Source: Isoetes taiwanensis
Taxonomy: Eukaryota > Streptophyta > Lycopodiopsida > Isoetales > Isoetaceae
NCBI GenBank assembly: GCA_021234155.1
Contig: JAJEKV010000012.1
Location: 8,956,448-9,020,447 of the forward strand
DNA: 64,000 nt
Reading direction: 5' to 3'
Below the pieces are notes generated by a model, which searched no databases, was not told the DNA's origin, and saw nothing but the letters and a program-made list of their open reading frames with translations. This document shows positions 37,301-43,373 of this stretch, in pieces. Made by a program: the position numbers and the translations under genes. Each line of letters starts with the position of its first letter. The stretch's first letter is position 1.

Positions 37301-40300
37301 ACAAGGCAGAATACTTTGACAATCTCTGATATACTTGACAATCACGAGGCCTGACATTTCTTACGTTGTAGGAGTGTTGAGTAGGTTTATGTCTAAGCCT
37401 ACTGTAACTCGTTGGATGGCTGCCAAACGGGTTCTAAGGTACCTTAAAGGTACACTGAATTATGGGCTGAATTATGACAAATTCAGCAACTTTTTGCTGC
37501 AGGGATATTGTGATGCTGATCATGCAGGATGTGTGGATGATAGGAGATCTGTAGGAGCTTATGTATTCAGTTTTGGATCAGCTGCGGTAAGTTGGTTGAG
37601 CAAGAAACAAGATACAGTGTCTATAAGCTCAACGGAGGCTGAATATAAGGCTTGTTCTGCAGCAGCTTGTGAAGTCATATGGTTTGGTAAGCTGCTAGCA
37701 AACTTGGGATTTGGTCAACAAGAATCAGTAAAAATCTACTGTGATAACATGAGCAGTATCTATTTGACTAAAAATCCAGTATTTCACAGCAGAACGAAAC
37801 ATATTGCCACTCATTATCATTTTATACGGGAAGCAGTTGAAAATGGTATTGCTGATCTAGTTCATTGCAGAACAGATCAACAAGTAGCTGATATTTTGAC
37901 AAAAGGACTTTCCAGAACAAAGTTCGAGGATCTCAGGCAACGTCTTGGAGTGGTCTCATCATCGGCCTTTCTGAAATAGCCTGCAGCATCATGACGGCAT
38001 TTGCACATTAAGGGGAGGATTTGTTAGCATGTTAATTAATGGTGCAAATGTATCATGTACGTATTGTACATAGTATAAAAAGTAGAGTCTATGTAGGAGT
38101 TGACGTGTGGCATTTAGGATGGATAAACTTTCCATTTTTGGCCCTGCAGAAAGGTATTTTGGTATTTTGGATGTCCTTGAATAATATAACTTTTAGTCGG
38201 TGCTGTCATCTGCGTCTCTTCTTCTCTCCTCCACTAAACTAACACCGATTGGTATCTATATCACTCAGCAAAGTACATTTTTGAGGTTCTGGAACAATTC
38301 CACATGACAGATTGCAAACCTGCTCAAACTCCTTATGCACCAGGCCAACAATTGGCTCTTGATTTAAATTCTGAGGATACAGATCTTACACTCTATAAGC
38401 ATGTCGTCGGGGCTTTACTATGCATCACCATTACTCGCGCAGATTTGGCTTATGCAGTAGGAGTGTTAACAAGGTTTAACATCCTAACCAACCTCATTGG
38501 GAGGCGGCAAAAAGGGTTCTTCGTTACTTAAAGGGTACTCAAATAGATGCTCTTCATTACATCTCTAAATAATTCGCCTAAGTTGGCTCTGTTCTCAGAA
38601 TTGTCATGTTGATGATGTCACACTGCTGACCTAGCATGTAGTTGCTGACATTGCATGCTACAAAAGTTTCTTTATTTCATCGTTTTAGTTTTCTTTTTTC
38701 ATTTTTAGCATTATCTCTAGGTGGCTGCAAATGCGCCCCTAGCTGGACATGATTGGTGTACATTTGGTCTCTTAGACCCAAGTGGTCTCTCGTAGACGTT
38801 AATATAATCTTTCTTTCTTAGACGCTGTCTTCTAATTTTTAGCTTTCTTCCATTGCTAATGAGCCAGATGAGCTTACAAAATTGTTTGGATCTTTTGCTA
38901 CTGATAATGCAGGTCATGGAAGGATCAATTGTGAATCTAGATGCCACAGCACCAGGAGCAACACTTGCACTTGCTTTGATGTTTTTGAAGGTACAAGAAA
39001 AACTTCCTTTGTTTGTGCCATTTGCTTCATCATGCATTTACTGTTTGTGCTTTCCAGACAAATGACAAAGTAATTGCAGCAAGGCTTGCCATTCCAGATA
39101 CGCATTTTGCTTTGGAATATGTTCGACCTGATTTTATTCTCCTCCGCCTCGTGGCTCGCAGCCTCATTCTTTGGGACAGGTCGATACTGGTCTACTTCCA
39201 CATTATTTCAAGATTCGTTTCTTACCTGTACAGTATGTTTTCAGTGTAGTTCCGACTGAAGAGTGGATACAATCACAAGTGCCAGAGATCGTGAAAGCAG
39301 CTGTTTCTCATATTAGGGAGGGTAGAAAAGGTGCATGTGATGGTCAACTTGCAAATGCAGACATGGAAGCTCTAGCACAGGCACATGTGAATATACTTGC
39401 AGGCGCATGTTTATCTATTGGTAGGCTCAGATGGACATATTTCTTACTAGTCTCTTATTGCTGCATGTTTATCTGTTGGTAGGCTCAGATGGATATATGT
39501 TTTACTAATCTCTTATTGCTTTTTCTGCTAATTGTTGTAGCTTCTCTTGGAGACTCAGGGATTGTCTTTTGAAATTGGGGAATATGTGAAAAATATTTAT
39601 AACTTTCTGATAATTTTTTTTTCTTGGAAACTTTATGCGTGATATACTTATATGCAAGGGTGTATGATGACGTCACATTGCTGACCTGGCACACTGCACA
39701 TTTGTTGCTGACATAGCATTCTTATATAAGCCATAGTCACGCCTATCTGTAGTTAGTCTGTGTTCCTAAAGCTAGTGATTTTTCTTAGGTGCTCATATTC
39801 TTTATTTCTCCCGCTATGAATACATTACGATGTTAACTAGACGGTTGTTGGCCAATGTCATGGCATATCTTGCCTCCGGAAAAAAAGAAAAAATGTCATG
39901 GCATATTTAGATGGTAGTTGTCCGATGTACAAATGGTGTGTCACCATGCTTGGAAATCATCAATGTACAAGGTTATTGCCCTACATTTTGCCAGTTTTAA
40001 CATCCCAGTTTTGTGCTGATAGGGCTCAGATATGCTGGATCTGCCAGTGCTGCAGCACAAGAACTGCTTTATCGTCATGCATTGTACTTTATGAAAGAGG
40101 TATTCTTTAGCAGCTTGTTTTCATTACGTGGTGCTTTTGGTTCTAGACAATGTTATAAAATAGACTTTGATCAGTTATTCTCCTCAAAAAAAAAGTGACA
40201 CACAGAATAAACATGATGTATTAATGAACCATTTTCGAATTCAGATTGCTTTTGCATACAGCTTCTGCACATTACTTGTCTTCAGCTTCAGTTGAGCTCA

Positions 40301-43300
40301 AAGTTGCTTTAAGGTGTTTCTCACTTCTCCAACTAATTGCAGCTGATCCAAGTGTGAAAGCACAACCTCCTGTAGAACGCAAACCAACCTGTGTCTGAGT
40401 GGCCTGCAAACTTTGATTTACGTAAAATTGGCAGTTTCCTTCAATTATCAGAAGATTTATTCAGCCATCCTCCAGTGCAATTCATTTGGACTGCCCTACA
40501 ATGGAATTTTTTAAACCTTTGTAGTTCTCATATGAACTAATGATTTGATATTATTCCTTCTTTTGTGGGCCTTATTTTTTTTTTAAATTTGAACCAAATT
40601 ATGTAGAAAATTCTTTCCATAATTCTTCTTTTCACCAGAAAGCATCTGCAGCAGCTATTGGAGGTAGCAATGCATCTGAAGGTGGACGCACTTTTGTTGA
40701 CCGTGGTACCTTGGAAACATGCCTTAATGTTGCCGTTCTTTCCTTGAGTGTGGTCAGTATCTTTATTCAAGAAGAGCATTTCTTGCCTTGCTGTAATGTT
40801 GTTCCATAAATGCTGGATGTATTATCTCTTTAGGATTTGATCAGATGATACAGGCCCTTTGATCTTATAGTTTACATATCCTGTAACATGATACAGGTTA
40901 TGGCAGGGTCTGGACACCTTCAAACCTTCAAGTTGCTGAGGTACCTTCGTCGGCGAAATGACGCTGAAGGATCTTTAAATTATGGAAATCACATGGCGGT
41001 CAGTATTTCATGCAGCTCTTACCTTTAGTTGTTACCATGTAATATGTATTATTTTTGTTACAAAGAATTTCAGAATAAAATAAAATGCAAGGGCTTTGTC
41101 CTGCACATGAAAACATGCAGATCAGCATGGCTATTGGATTTCTGTTTCTCGGGGGAGGATCATTGACCTTTGCCACTAATGATGGAGCAATAGCTGCATT
41201 GTTGATTTCACTGTATCCAAGATTCCCCAATACTCCTAGCGATCATCGTTGCCATCTTCAGGTATTTATATGCTGGTTAATGCAGTTTTTCACTTTGCAT
41301 GTAAAACCTTTCTGCAAAATTTGCAGGCCTTTCGTCATTTGTATGTTCTGGCAACGGAACCTCGCTGTGTGCAAACTGTGGATGTAGACACTGGGCAGTT
41401 GGTGTATGCACCTCTAGAAATGACCCTCAAAGAGACATCTGTGTATTCAGAAACCTCTTTCTGTAGAGTCACTCCTTGTATGCTTCCTGAACGATCATCT
41501 GTAAGTACAACACTGATGTTCTTATAAGTCTTGCGCTATATAATGCTTGCAGCCCATTTCTCTTCTGCGGGGAAGGATGTTGTCTCAGTCAATTAGATAC
41601 AATGTGTGTAAAGTTCTGGTCTGACCTCCTCTAGAAACACCTGTGCAGCTAGAACACTATATCCAACCTGAATGTCCTTGTCCGCCTAATTGCTGTAAAT
41701 TATTAAAGGCAGATGGAGTTTTTTAACATTTGCAAAAGTAAATATTCTTAAACGAGAATGAGTAGGAAGGAATACCATACCCATTACAGTTTTAGCTTAC
41801 CAAATATGTGAATGGTATCAATGTTCTTCTATCTAGTACTCCTCATAGTGTAAGATTACGGACAACAGTTTGATGCTTAAACTACGAGAGTTTTGACATG
41901 ATATTAGTTGGTGTTTAAACTTTTTGTTTTGGCAGCTCAAACGTGTTCAGGTTTGTGGACCACGATATTGGCCACAGGATATTCATCTTTCATATAATGG
42001 TTTGTTTTCATATTTCCGTGTCATATTTTGCTTGTCAATTCCCTGCTCTACTGTTCACTTATTGTCTTTCTATGAAGGCAAAGGCTCATGGTGGGGACCT
42101 GCGGAAAAGGGGGATCCATTTAATGGAGGCATACTTTATGTTAAACGGAAAGTTGGTGCTCGGTCGTATGCAGATGATCCTATTGGATGCCGATCACTCC
42201 TATCTAGGGCTTTGCATAGGGTAAAATGTTGGATGAGCCTGTTCAAGGCAGAAAGTTTAACATGACTTGGTTTATTTCTCTATGTTGGCAGGTTTCTCAC
42301 GTTAATAAAGTGAATCCAAAGAACAAACTGAAGATGGATACACATTTAGGTGATCAGTTTGATCAGTTAGTTGGCACATTCTCCTATGATCCCAGCCTAC
42401 TTGCTTTCGCGCAACTGTTTTGTGATCAATCATATGGCGACAGGTACATAGGACTATTTATTGATCCAATCTACTTCCTTTGCACCTAGGTGCTGAAATT
42501 GTTGCATATATACTGCGTGCAGTTCGAGTAATGAGTTTGAAGATTTTTGCTTGCTCGCATTATTTGAATGCGTCAGCCTGGACAGACCAGCTCTTTTGCA
42601 GGTTATTTTTATGTTGCTGTGTCTAGTTTCCTAGCATGCTCGACTTAATGTAGTTGGCACTTTGTTTTCGTGTCCAGTTTCCTGGCATGCTCGACTTAAT
42701 GTAGTTGGCACTTTGTGACAGACATATCTTTCAATGTATACAACGGTGGAGGTATTTGTAGATATTGCTACAAAACGTGGAAGCAGTGCCATAATTGGGA
42801 GCTTCCATTCTCTTTCTCTCAGCACCCTAAAGGTAAATGGACAGCAATTTCGAGTTCCTAAACTATGAAATTTTACACTGTAAAAACTTTATGCAGGTTG
42901 CTTTGGCATACACTGAAGCTCTAGGTCAAGGCAGTGAATCTCCATGTCAGGGTCAATCACTCGTACAGCAGACATTTATTTCAGCTCTTGCTAAACGCAT
43001 TGATGAAATATTAGGTCATCTGCATGTCCCCAACGTGGATATGCAAGGACCAGAAAACGTCCTGATTAGTTACTTCAATTACCAATGGCCTCCAGAGTCG
43101 AATTTAGATAAATCACAATCCGGTGAGATGCTGGAAAGTGATCTCCTTCAGCGATTTATCTTCTCAAGCTACCTGTTGTGGCATGATATTCCGAAGCCAT
43201 CATTGGTAAATGCAGCTGTCCAAAGTGTTTGCCAAGTATTTCCAGAGTTGAGAAAATCAGGTGTTGATGCTACTATGACGCTGCCATTGCTTGCCATGTT

Positions 43301-43373
43301 GTTGCCAGGCACGCCAACATCAACGCTTATTCAAATCAACAACTGCTTGCCATATTTGGTTACTGGTTCCTAG
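4220..43373 (+). CDS. APC1: APC1, anaphase-promoting complex subunit 1 (37 exons)
   Basis: APC1 is the largest scaffold subunit of the APC/C, the nuclear E3 ubiquitin ligase that targets mitotic cyclins and securin. The start at 4220 gives an N-terminus (QLCLLGQFRPFG) that lines up with plant APC1. All 37 exons join in phase with GT..AG borders into 5,709 nt, 1,902 residues, somewhat longer than my recollection of Arabidopsis APC1 (about 1,700). Exons 1-9 encode the N-terminal beta-propeller region. Exons 10-16 encode the middle region (ALAEGVRPSFY, LPPGVALPLRH). Exons 17-30 encode proteasome/cyclosome (PC) repeats, with small-residue motifs such as GLLYQGSAH, AAGLALGLVVLG and IGFLFLGGG. Exon 37 encodes the C-terminus and stop. 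No in-frame stop occurs in the chosen exons. Introns contain many transposons; the 23/24 intron is 16.8 kb. The exact borders of exons 4 and 9 are less certain than the rest. Confidence 0.95.
5064..5377 (+). repeat. Tandem duplication (~159 bp) of a LINE fragment in APC1 intron 3
   Basis: Two copies start at 5064 and 5223. Each ends in a segment reading ...KMQFFRDHFL / KDAFFQRLF, which resembles the LINE ORF2 C-terminal part at about 18320-18390 (TKMQFYKDHFL). So a LINE scrap entered the intron and was later duplicated side by side. It is not coding now. Confidence 0.6.
8570..8772. repeat. Direct repeat with ~102-bp period in APC1 intron 8
   Basis: The segment ACATATGAGAAAATTTATCC with its flanks occurs at 8599 and again at 8701. 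Similar downstream sequence follows each copy (CATGAGCA, then CAAAATATG). It is an old, diverged tandem duplication within the intron. Confidence 0.55.
11860..12340 (-). mobile_element. LINE ORF2 C-terminal fragment in APC1 intron 13
   Basis: On the - strand an open frame of about 145 residues contains MRVSSHHLQIECGRW and HFMISCPAYGTVRKEH. This is the same C-terminal region as in the complete LINE (LRVSSHQLEIEAGR, HFIFTCPVYYEIR at about 18430-18590). It is therefore a truncated copy of a related LINE in reverse orientation. No tail or target duplication was identified. Confidence 0.65.
12340..13350 (+). mobile_element. Degenerate Ty1/copia pol fragment (RT-RNase H)
   Basis: Several broken + frames carry copia reverse transcriptase pieces (NSDGSIAKGYAQESGIDF, FAPVAKM, QPQGFVKTGEE) and then connection/RNase H pieces (RWRAANRILAYLQGT, ETRKSTTGYVSFFGK). 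Multiple frameshifts, stops and deletions separate them, and no LTR was seen. It lies in the same APC1 intron as the reverse LINE fragment just upstream. Confidence 0.7.
14478..15308 (+). CDS. LINE ORF1 protein
   Basis: This intact 276-codon frame opens the LINE. LINE ORF1 proteins bind the element's RNA and act as chaperones. Residues about 30-150 are rich in charged residues with heptad-like spacing, consistent with a coiled coil. Residues about 155-270 (NIRVLGLDMTADPLDVAIEF, RRKLATVPKVFMDEDLTP) resemble the RRM-like and C-terminal parts of ORF1 proteins such as those of L1 and related plant LINEs. There is no CCHC knuckle. The stop at 15308 lies 36 nt before ORF2's first ATG. Confidence 0.7.
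   Translation: MMDTPSKPFLGAPDLEQANYSPFTGPELTLSAGDWNTLQKRMEFFEMHIIELSKKARNFDMLQQTVASMIPRIEALEKSWKQEFNQANLDELENIKSEIAVIRKLPSIEGLKQIELELHSHREETSKWVDIVKKPAKETINATLEEERKRSLKARNIRVLGLDMTADPLDVAIEFVTNTLGISDHNIEAAWSVNKGNPRGQPLIIKFKTLEDRLNALKNRRKLATVPKVFMDEDLTPMQVEHKKRCLQEVAEARKDPNKWAVYRDGRVIIRDKIHK
15345..18701 (+). pseudogene. LINE ORF2 (endonuclease-reverse transcriptase), frameshifted
   Basis: The first ATG after ORF1 is at 15345. The apurinic-type endonuclease comes first (AAWNCNG, FLSETHET, GSGGVAVLYK, LLVGDFNAR, about 15345-16050). The frame then breaks near 16055 and continues in another frame to 16933 (spacer and start of RT: KLNTGKAKDCEDLQAEF). It breaks again before 17013-18152, which carries RT motifs (VDFRKAFDTVPR, GVKQGCPLSPTLF, LLYADDVVLIS). 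A deletion seems to lie just before KTKVMVFN. The Cys/His module (CRLCHLNV...HFIFTCPVY) sits at 18423-18701. Both catalytic domains are recognisable but are not in one frame. Confidence 0.85.
19239..19523 (+). repeat. Triplicated 3' splice site region of APC1 exon 17
   Basis: Three tandem copies share the sequence across the exon 17 acceptor. Copy A is 19239-19298 (truncated), copy B 19299-19410 and copy C 19411-19522; B and C are each 112 bp and nearly identical. Each has TTCTTTCTCTGAATraACAG followed by GCAArrATAACyCGGACATG. Entering at A (exon start 19279) meets TGA at 19300, and entering at B (19341) meets TAA at 19419. Only C (19453) gives an open exon. The duplication therefore creates two decoy acceptors that would add premature stops. 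Confidence 0.9.
19453..22135 (+). CDS. APC1: APC1 exons 17-23 (first PC repeats)
   Basis: Exons: 19453-19593, 19681-19761, 20500-20571, 20960-21031, 21719-21812, 21896-21984, 22052-22135. Landmarks are RTWILYNKPDEPSYEHAGLL (17), TTVGILLGMAAAHRGTMDP (18), HIPARHPPSFPELEL (19), AVGLLYQGSAH (20), DREGYALAAGLALGLVVLG (21) and LPGAMKGMDDICQAGGQ (23). These form the first proteasome/cyclosome repeats, the alpha-solenoid that joins APC1 to other platform subunits. The exon 20 to 21 intron contains no recognised insertion. Exon 21 uses the acceptor TGAAG. Confidence 0.9.
20191..20412 (+). mobile_element. Internally deleted LINE 3' end in APC1 intron 18
   Basis: Sequence 20191-20320 matches the complete LINE near 18112-18240, and 20318-20412 matches its 3' UTR and T-rich tail near 19030-19125. 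About 0.8 kb is missing between them. It is a dead, internally deleted copy of the same LINE family. Confidence 0.75.
22230..22312. repeat. (AAT)n microsatellite, ~27 units
   Basis: An uninterrupted run of AAT/TAA units about 83 bp long lies just after the donor of APC1 exon 23. It is a simple repeat. The polyasparagine frame it creates is not a gene. Confidence 0.95.
22602..22889 (-). repeat. copia-A 3' LTR
   Basis: This 288-bp LTR starts TGACAAAACTTG and ends TTCTGTCA in + orientation. It is preceded by the target duplication CCACA and matches 27476-27763 except for about two substitutions. Confidence 0.95.
22950..26190 (-). pseudogene. copia-A pol (protease, integrase, RT, RNase H), frameshifted
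   Basis: Reading the - strand: protease core LDSGATSHMTG near 26130; integrase zinc module (HARYGHL, CDACNLGK), LVHSDV, SDNGGEY and SPQNGVAERKN within the 600-codon frame 25936-24134; start of RT (GSKWIFKDKYNADGSLSKHK, FAPVARM). The frame breaks near 24150. The RT core, with a YVDD-type box as CVDDLLLTG, lies in broken frames at about 24140-23850. Frame 23840-22950 gives the RT end and RNase H (GCLDTRRSTTGYVFGLG, SSTEAEYKAL, HARSKHIETHYHFVRE). Several indels make it non-functional. Confidence 0.9.
26290..27061 (-). pseudogene. copia-A gag with CCHC zinc knuckle, frameshifted
   Basis: The - strand starts at 27061 (MDSTKFNNPNAILKGDNYFQ), a copia gag N-terminus. It breaks near 26775 and resumes in 26760-26524 (LHLDNCKDMLDYISKAKEIK). 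A third segment holds a basic Ser-rich stretch. A perfect zinc knuckle C-x2-C-x4-H-x4-C (CKYCHEKGHWISDC) lies near 26330-26370, but in a frame different from the preceding open segment. Gag forms the virus-like particle that packages element RNA in the cytoplasm. Confidence 0.85.
27476..27763 (-). repeat. copia-A 5' LTR
   Basis: This is the second 288-bp LTR of the element, followed on the + strand by the target duplication CCACA (27764-27768). Its inner edge abuts the primer-binding site (reverse complement of CTCTGATACCA at 27465-27475). Confidence 0.95.
27769..28490 (-). mobile_element. LINE ORF2 fragment (RT C-terminal part), split by copia-A
   Basis: On the - strand a frame of about 180 residues from 28286 contains LINE post-RT sequence (LNRCRRAGLYGWTMRK, LYGTQVWGP). 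Upstream, to about 28490, lie further RT-like pieces. The LINE continues on the other side of copia-A at about 22596-22480 with its Cys/His module (CASCDSEQIENEQHVYI). Joining the sides through a single CCACA/TGTGG copy keeps an open frame, which proves the nesting. The copy is truncated at both ends. Confidence 0.8.
28640..29190 (+). mobile_element. LINE 3' fragment (same family as 14400-19143)
   Basis: This + strand stretch holds the Cys/His module (RICRLCHSNVIESED..., with a small deletion in the HxxC part) followed by the long 3' UTR region also present at about 18690-19030 in the complete LINE. It ends in GGAGGCTGCAATGCG, without the terminal tail. Confidence 0.75.
30377..30599 (+). repeat. 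copia-B 5' LTR
   Basis: This 223-bp LTR follows target duplication CCGAT and precedes the primer site AGTGGTATCAGAGC. It is nearly identical to 38022-38244. Confidence 0.95.
30901..31854 (+). CDS. copia-B gag, RGG-rich, no zinc knuckle
   Basis: The first ATG at 30901 opens 317 codons. Residues about 10-40 (ILNGKNYNSWKNLMEPVLE) and 80-170 are the copia gag core. The tail from about residue 200 is rich in Arg/Gly/Asn/Gln (RGRGRGGYANAPW, RGRARGGRRGRGRGRRGRG) and lacks the usual CCHC knuckle. An RGG tail could bind RNA instead, as an inference. Pol begins in the +1 frame and overlaps the end of gag by about 145 nt, unlike the single gag-pol frame usual in copia. This may be an indel or a frameshifting design. 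Confidence 0.85.
   Translation: MENSLEKILSQDRYILNGKNYNSWKNLMEPVLEVKGLWEYVSGEHPRPESETSYSDIEEAYNPLFDEGPFRRRGGKAPEASKERSDEQKEWDQKDRLALAFLKIYCTDEVRQYIIDEKTSRSAWEKLRNLYETVNESRRQYLRNKLNSLKLSDFESVTKFLAELEGIKSQLTTIGDPPTEKELLHALYTGAKEYDRGSQNFGSRRNYRNYNYNNETSSSSNYQQQRGRGRGGYANAPWNGDDQTIRNMSSTSSNSGNQWSSQRNQGNQGNDWYYQQRGRARGGRRGRGRGRRGRGNYSDQGNFAQTGIEHDGSKWSL
33357..33601 (-). repeat. 3' LTR of nested non-autonomous element
   Basis: This 245-bp LTR (TGATAGAATCC ... ATTCTAACA in + orientation) follows target duplication GCCGC and is apparently identical to 35953-36197. Confidence 0.95.
33565..34497 (-). CDS. Unassigned second frame of nested LTR element
   Basis: From the ATG at 34497 this frame runs about 310 residues and enters the 3' LTR before stopping. 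It overlaps the end of the gag-like frame by 26 nt in a different phase. The composition is mixed and moderately acidic near the start (TEFMEIAASTDLEQHQDV), with no motif I recognise. It could be a gag C-terminal extension reached by frameshift, an accessory protein, or a chance open frame. I assign no function. Confidence 0.45.
   Translation of the reverse strand: MKLQTSLGETTEFMEIAASTDLEQHQDVIVESEQNDLHVACLHQHRDEIFEHQVYTADFKDELVLQLPWMDIYEQNAGFSSIITKVSKHQVDFPLYIHLHIPFACTHDGKVEDHSNLDDCLGYISYPGIGGLTNRLKVSYRCLHLRNQVLVALELLKSSNLISSHDLAANSPHLFQGQFQTHEQILISEMSKGTGRAHIAVMHDCLKFPSAKILAEQFQFFKLKCSSKGMHFSVGSQDKCREWYRGRKIWFKTNISWPAWLLLWLTLLHMLNSSTGVLSLQQCLSPGGMILRVLVIRGDVRILYSMCYDD
34472..35101 (-). CDS. 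Gag-like protein of nested non-autonomous LTR element
   Basis: 209 codons start at 35101. Residues about 10-50 (LLKDKFLNGQNYEEWRFHMT, ARGQHLSE) match the N-terminal core of copia gag, where a substrate-free 'NYxxW' block is typical. LKIWQATFCSSQELWDYLRS matches the next gag block. A Lys-rich stretch (KKKQQTKEKEK) follows. The C-terminal third has no known domain and there is no zinc knuckle. It may form particles with, or be packaged by, proteins of a related autonomous element. Confidence 0.7.
   Translation of the reverse strand: MIQDGLYEIVALLKDKFLNGQNYEEWRFHMTWALLSQDLWHVARGQHLSEITLDKDYLVSKSIKLTIEYPLSLKIWQATFCSSQELWDYLRSEFGQDNQHKKKQQTKEKEKRLESSLTVSSDRSNCMLPVPEIHDFTSDSSCLGNILEEAISMGNAQVLDQSDLLPAANTSFQSCKGISPSIFSDLDLQYEMLDSTCLLENNEITDQFR
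35953..36197 (-). repeat. 5' LTR of nested non-autonomous element
   Basis: This 245-bp LTR is preceded on the + strand by the reverse complement of the primer site (GGCTCTGATACCA) and followed by target duplication GCCGC (36198-36202). Confidence 0.95.
38022..38244 (+). repeat. copia-B 3' LTR
   Basis: This 223-bp LTR follows the polypurine tract AAGGGGAGGATT and is followed by target duplication CCGAT. Confidence 0.95.
38650..38822 (+). mobile_element. LINE 3' terminus (same family)
   Basis: The sequence from about 38655 matches the last 170 bp of the complete LINE (CTAGGTGGCTGCAAATGCGC ... AGACGTTAATATAATC) and ends in a short CTTT tail. It is strongly 5' truncated and sits about 90 bp before APC1 exon 24. 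Confidence 0.8.
38913..43373 (+). CDS. APC1: APC1 exons 24-37 (PC repeats and C-terminus)
   Basis: Exons: 38913-38990, 39058-39179, 39245-39420, 40023-40099, 40639-40752, 40897-40998, 41121-41261, 41327-41500, 41936-41999, 42078-42220, 42292-42443, 42523-42601, 42722-42832, 42897-43373. Landmarks are NLDATAPGATLALALMFLK (24), YVRPDFILLRLVARSLILW (25), EEWIQSQVPEIVK (26), FVDRGTLETCLNVAVLSLS (28), ISMAIGFLFLGGG (30), FRHLYVLATEPRC (31) and VCGPRYWPQDI (32). The 477-nt last exon encodes the C-terminal domain and ends ...LVTGS-stop at 43371-43373. The exon 26 donor is duplicated 58 bp downstream. Confidence 0.93.
39405..39520 (+). repeat. 58-bp tandem duplication across APC1 exon 26 donor
   Basis: Copy 1 (39405-39462) and copy 2 (39463-39520) differ at a few positions. 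Each contains exon end GCATGTTTATCTrTTG followed by GTAGGCTCAG. The first donor (after 39420) keeps the conserved reading into exon 27. The second (after 39478) adds 58 nt, stays open within the added part, and shifts the frame of exon 27. Confidence 0.9.
39663..39880. mobile_element. Possible solo-LTR remnant
   Basis: TGATGACGTCACATTGCTGACCT... resembles a sequence at about 38608-38650 next to the old copia. It contains a TATA-like TTATATAAGCC (39721-39731) in LTR-like context. No second LTR, primer site or target duplication was found. This is a weak call. Confidence 0.3.
40261..40530 (+). pseudogene. Unidentified gene fragment in APC1 intron 27
   Basis: A + frame from about 40261 reads ASAHYLSSASVELKVALRCF..., about 45 residues, to a stop at 40395. 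Shifting frame by one base, it continues SEWPANFDLRKIGSFLQLSE... for about 40 more (to ...PPVQFIWTALQWN). The sequence looks like real helical protein, yet does not belong in APC1, whose exons 27 and 28 join in phase without it. I do not recognise the family. It is probably a captured or retroposed piece of another host gene, broken by a 1-bp shift. Confidence 0.45.
42619..42719. repeat. 51-bp tandem duplication in APC1 intron 35
   Basis: Two copies (about 42619-42669 and 42670-42719) of GTCTAGTTTCCTAGCATGCT... lie directly before the acceptor of exon 36. They differ at a few bases. Confidence 0.8.

Larger units (their letters stand above)
31709..37979 (+). pseudogene. copia-B pol, interrupted by an LTR element and a deletion
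   Basis: Segment 31709-33356 carries protease (ILDSGTTRHMSG), integrase zinc module (HERLGHLSFDC, CEACKLGK) and catalytic motifs (LVHSDVCGP, SDNGGEYTS, PQQNGVVERMN). The element at 33357-36197 then interrupts it. Segment 36203-37329 carries RT (GSKWVYRIKYKADGSIDKYK, FAPVAKM, VIYVDDLIITG). A small deletion near 37330 shifts the frame, and 37335-37979 carries the connection and RNase H (GCVDDRRSVGAYVFSFG, SSTEAEYKAC, FHSRTKHIATHYHFIRE). All catalytic motifs look conserved, so inactivation is recent. Confidence 0.92.
30377..38244 (+). mobile_element. Ty1/copia LTR retrotransposon (copia-B) with a nested LTR element
   Basis: It is bounded by 223-bp LTRs (30377-30599, 38022-38244) with TGTTAG...CTAACA ends that differ at about 2 positions, and a 5-bp target duplication CCGAT (30372-30376, 38245-38249). 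The primer site TGGTATCAGAGC starts at 30602 and the polypurine tract AAGGGGAGGATT abuts the 3' LTR. Without the 2.8-kb insertion at 33357-36197 it is about 5 kb and keeps long gag and pol frames. Two lesions remain: gag and pol are in different frames, and a small deletion near 37330 breaks RT from RNase H. Confidence 0.95.
29200..38585 (+). mobile_element. Old degenerate copia, host of the copia-B insertion (two parts)
   Basis: Part 1 (about 29200-30376) and part 2 (38250-38585) flank copia-B and belong to one older copia pol. Part 1 has RT pieces (LVAKGFTQQEGFDYMDVFAP, LLYVDGM with a damaged YVDD box) and a partly duplicated segment around LGLEIWKEPIGIYITQQS. Part 2 continues with ITQQSTF, DCKPAQTPYAPGQQL and TRADLAYAVGVLTRF. 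Stops and frameshifts are frequent. No LTRs were recognised. The CCGAT target duplication of copia-B falls within its EPIGIYI codons. Confidence 0.8.

Noticed and set aside
40246-40320. Candidate APC1 exon after exon 27
   Set aside because: It gives an in-frame stop, while exon 27 joins to exon 28 at 40639 in phase and matches APC1.
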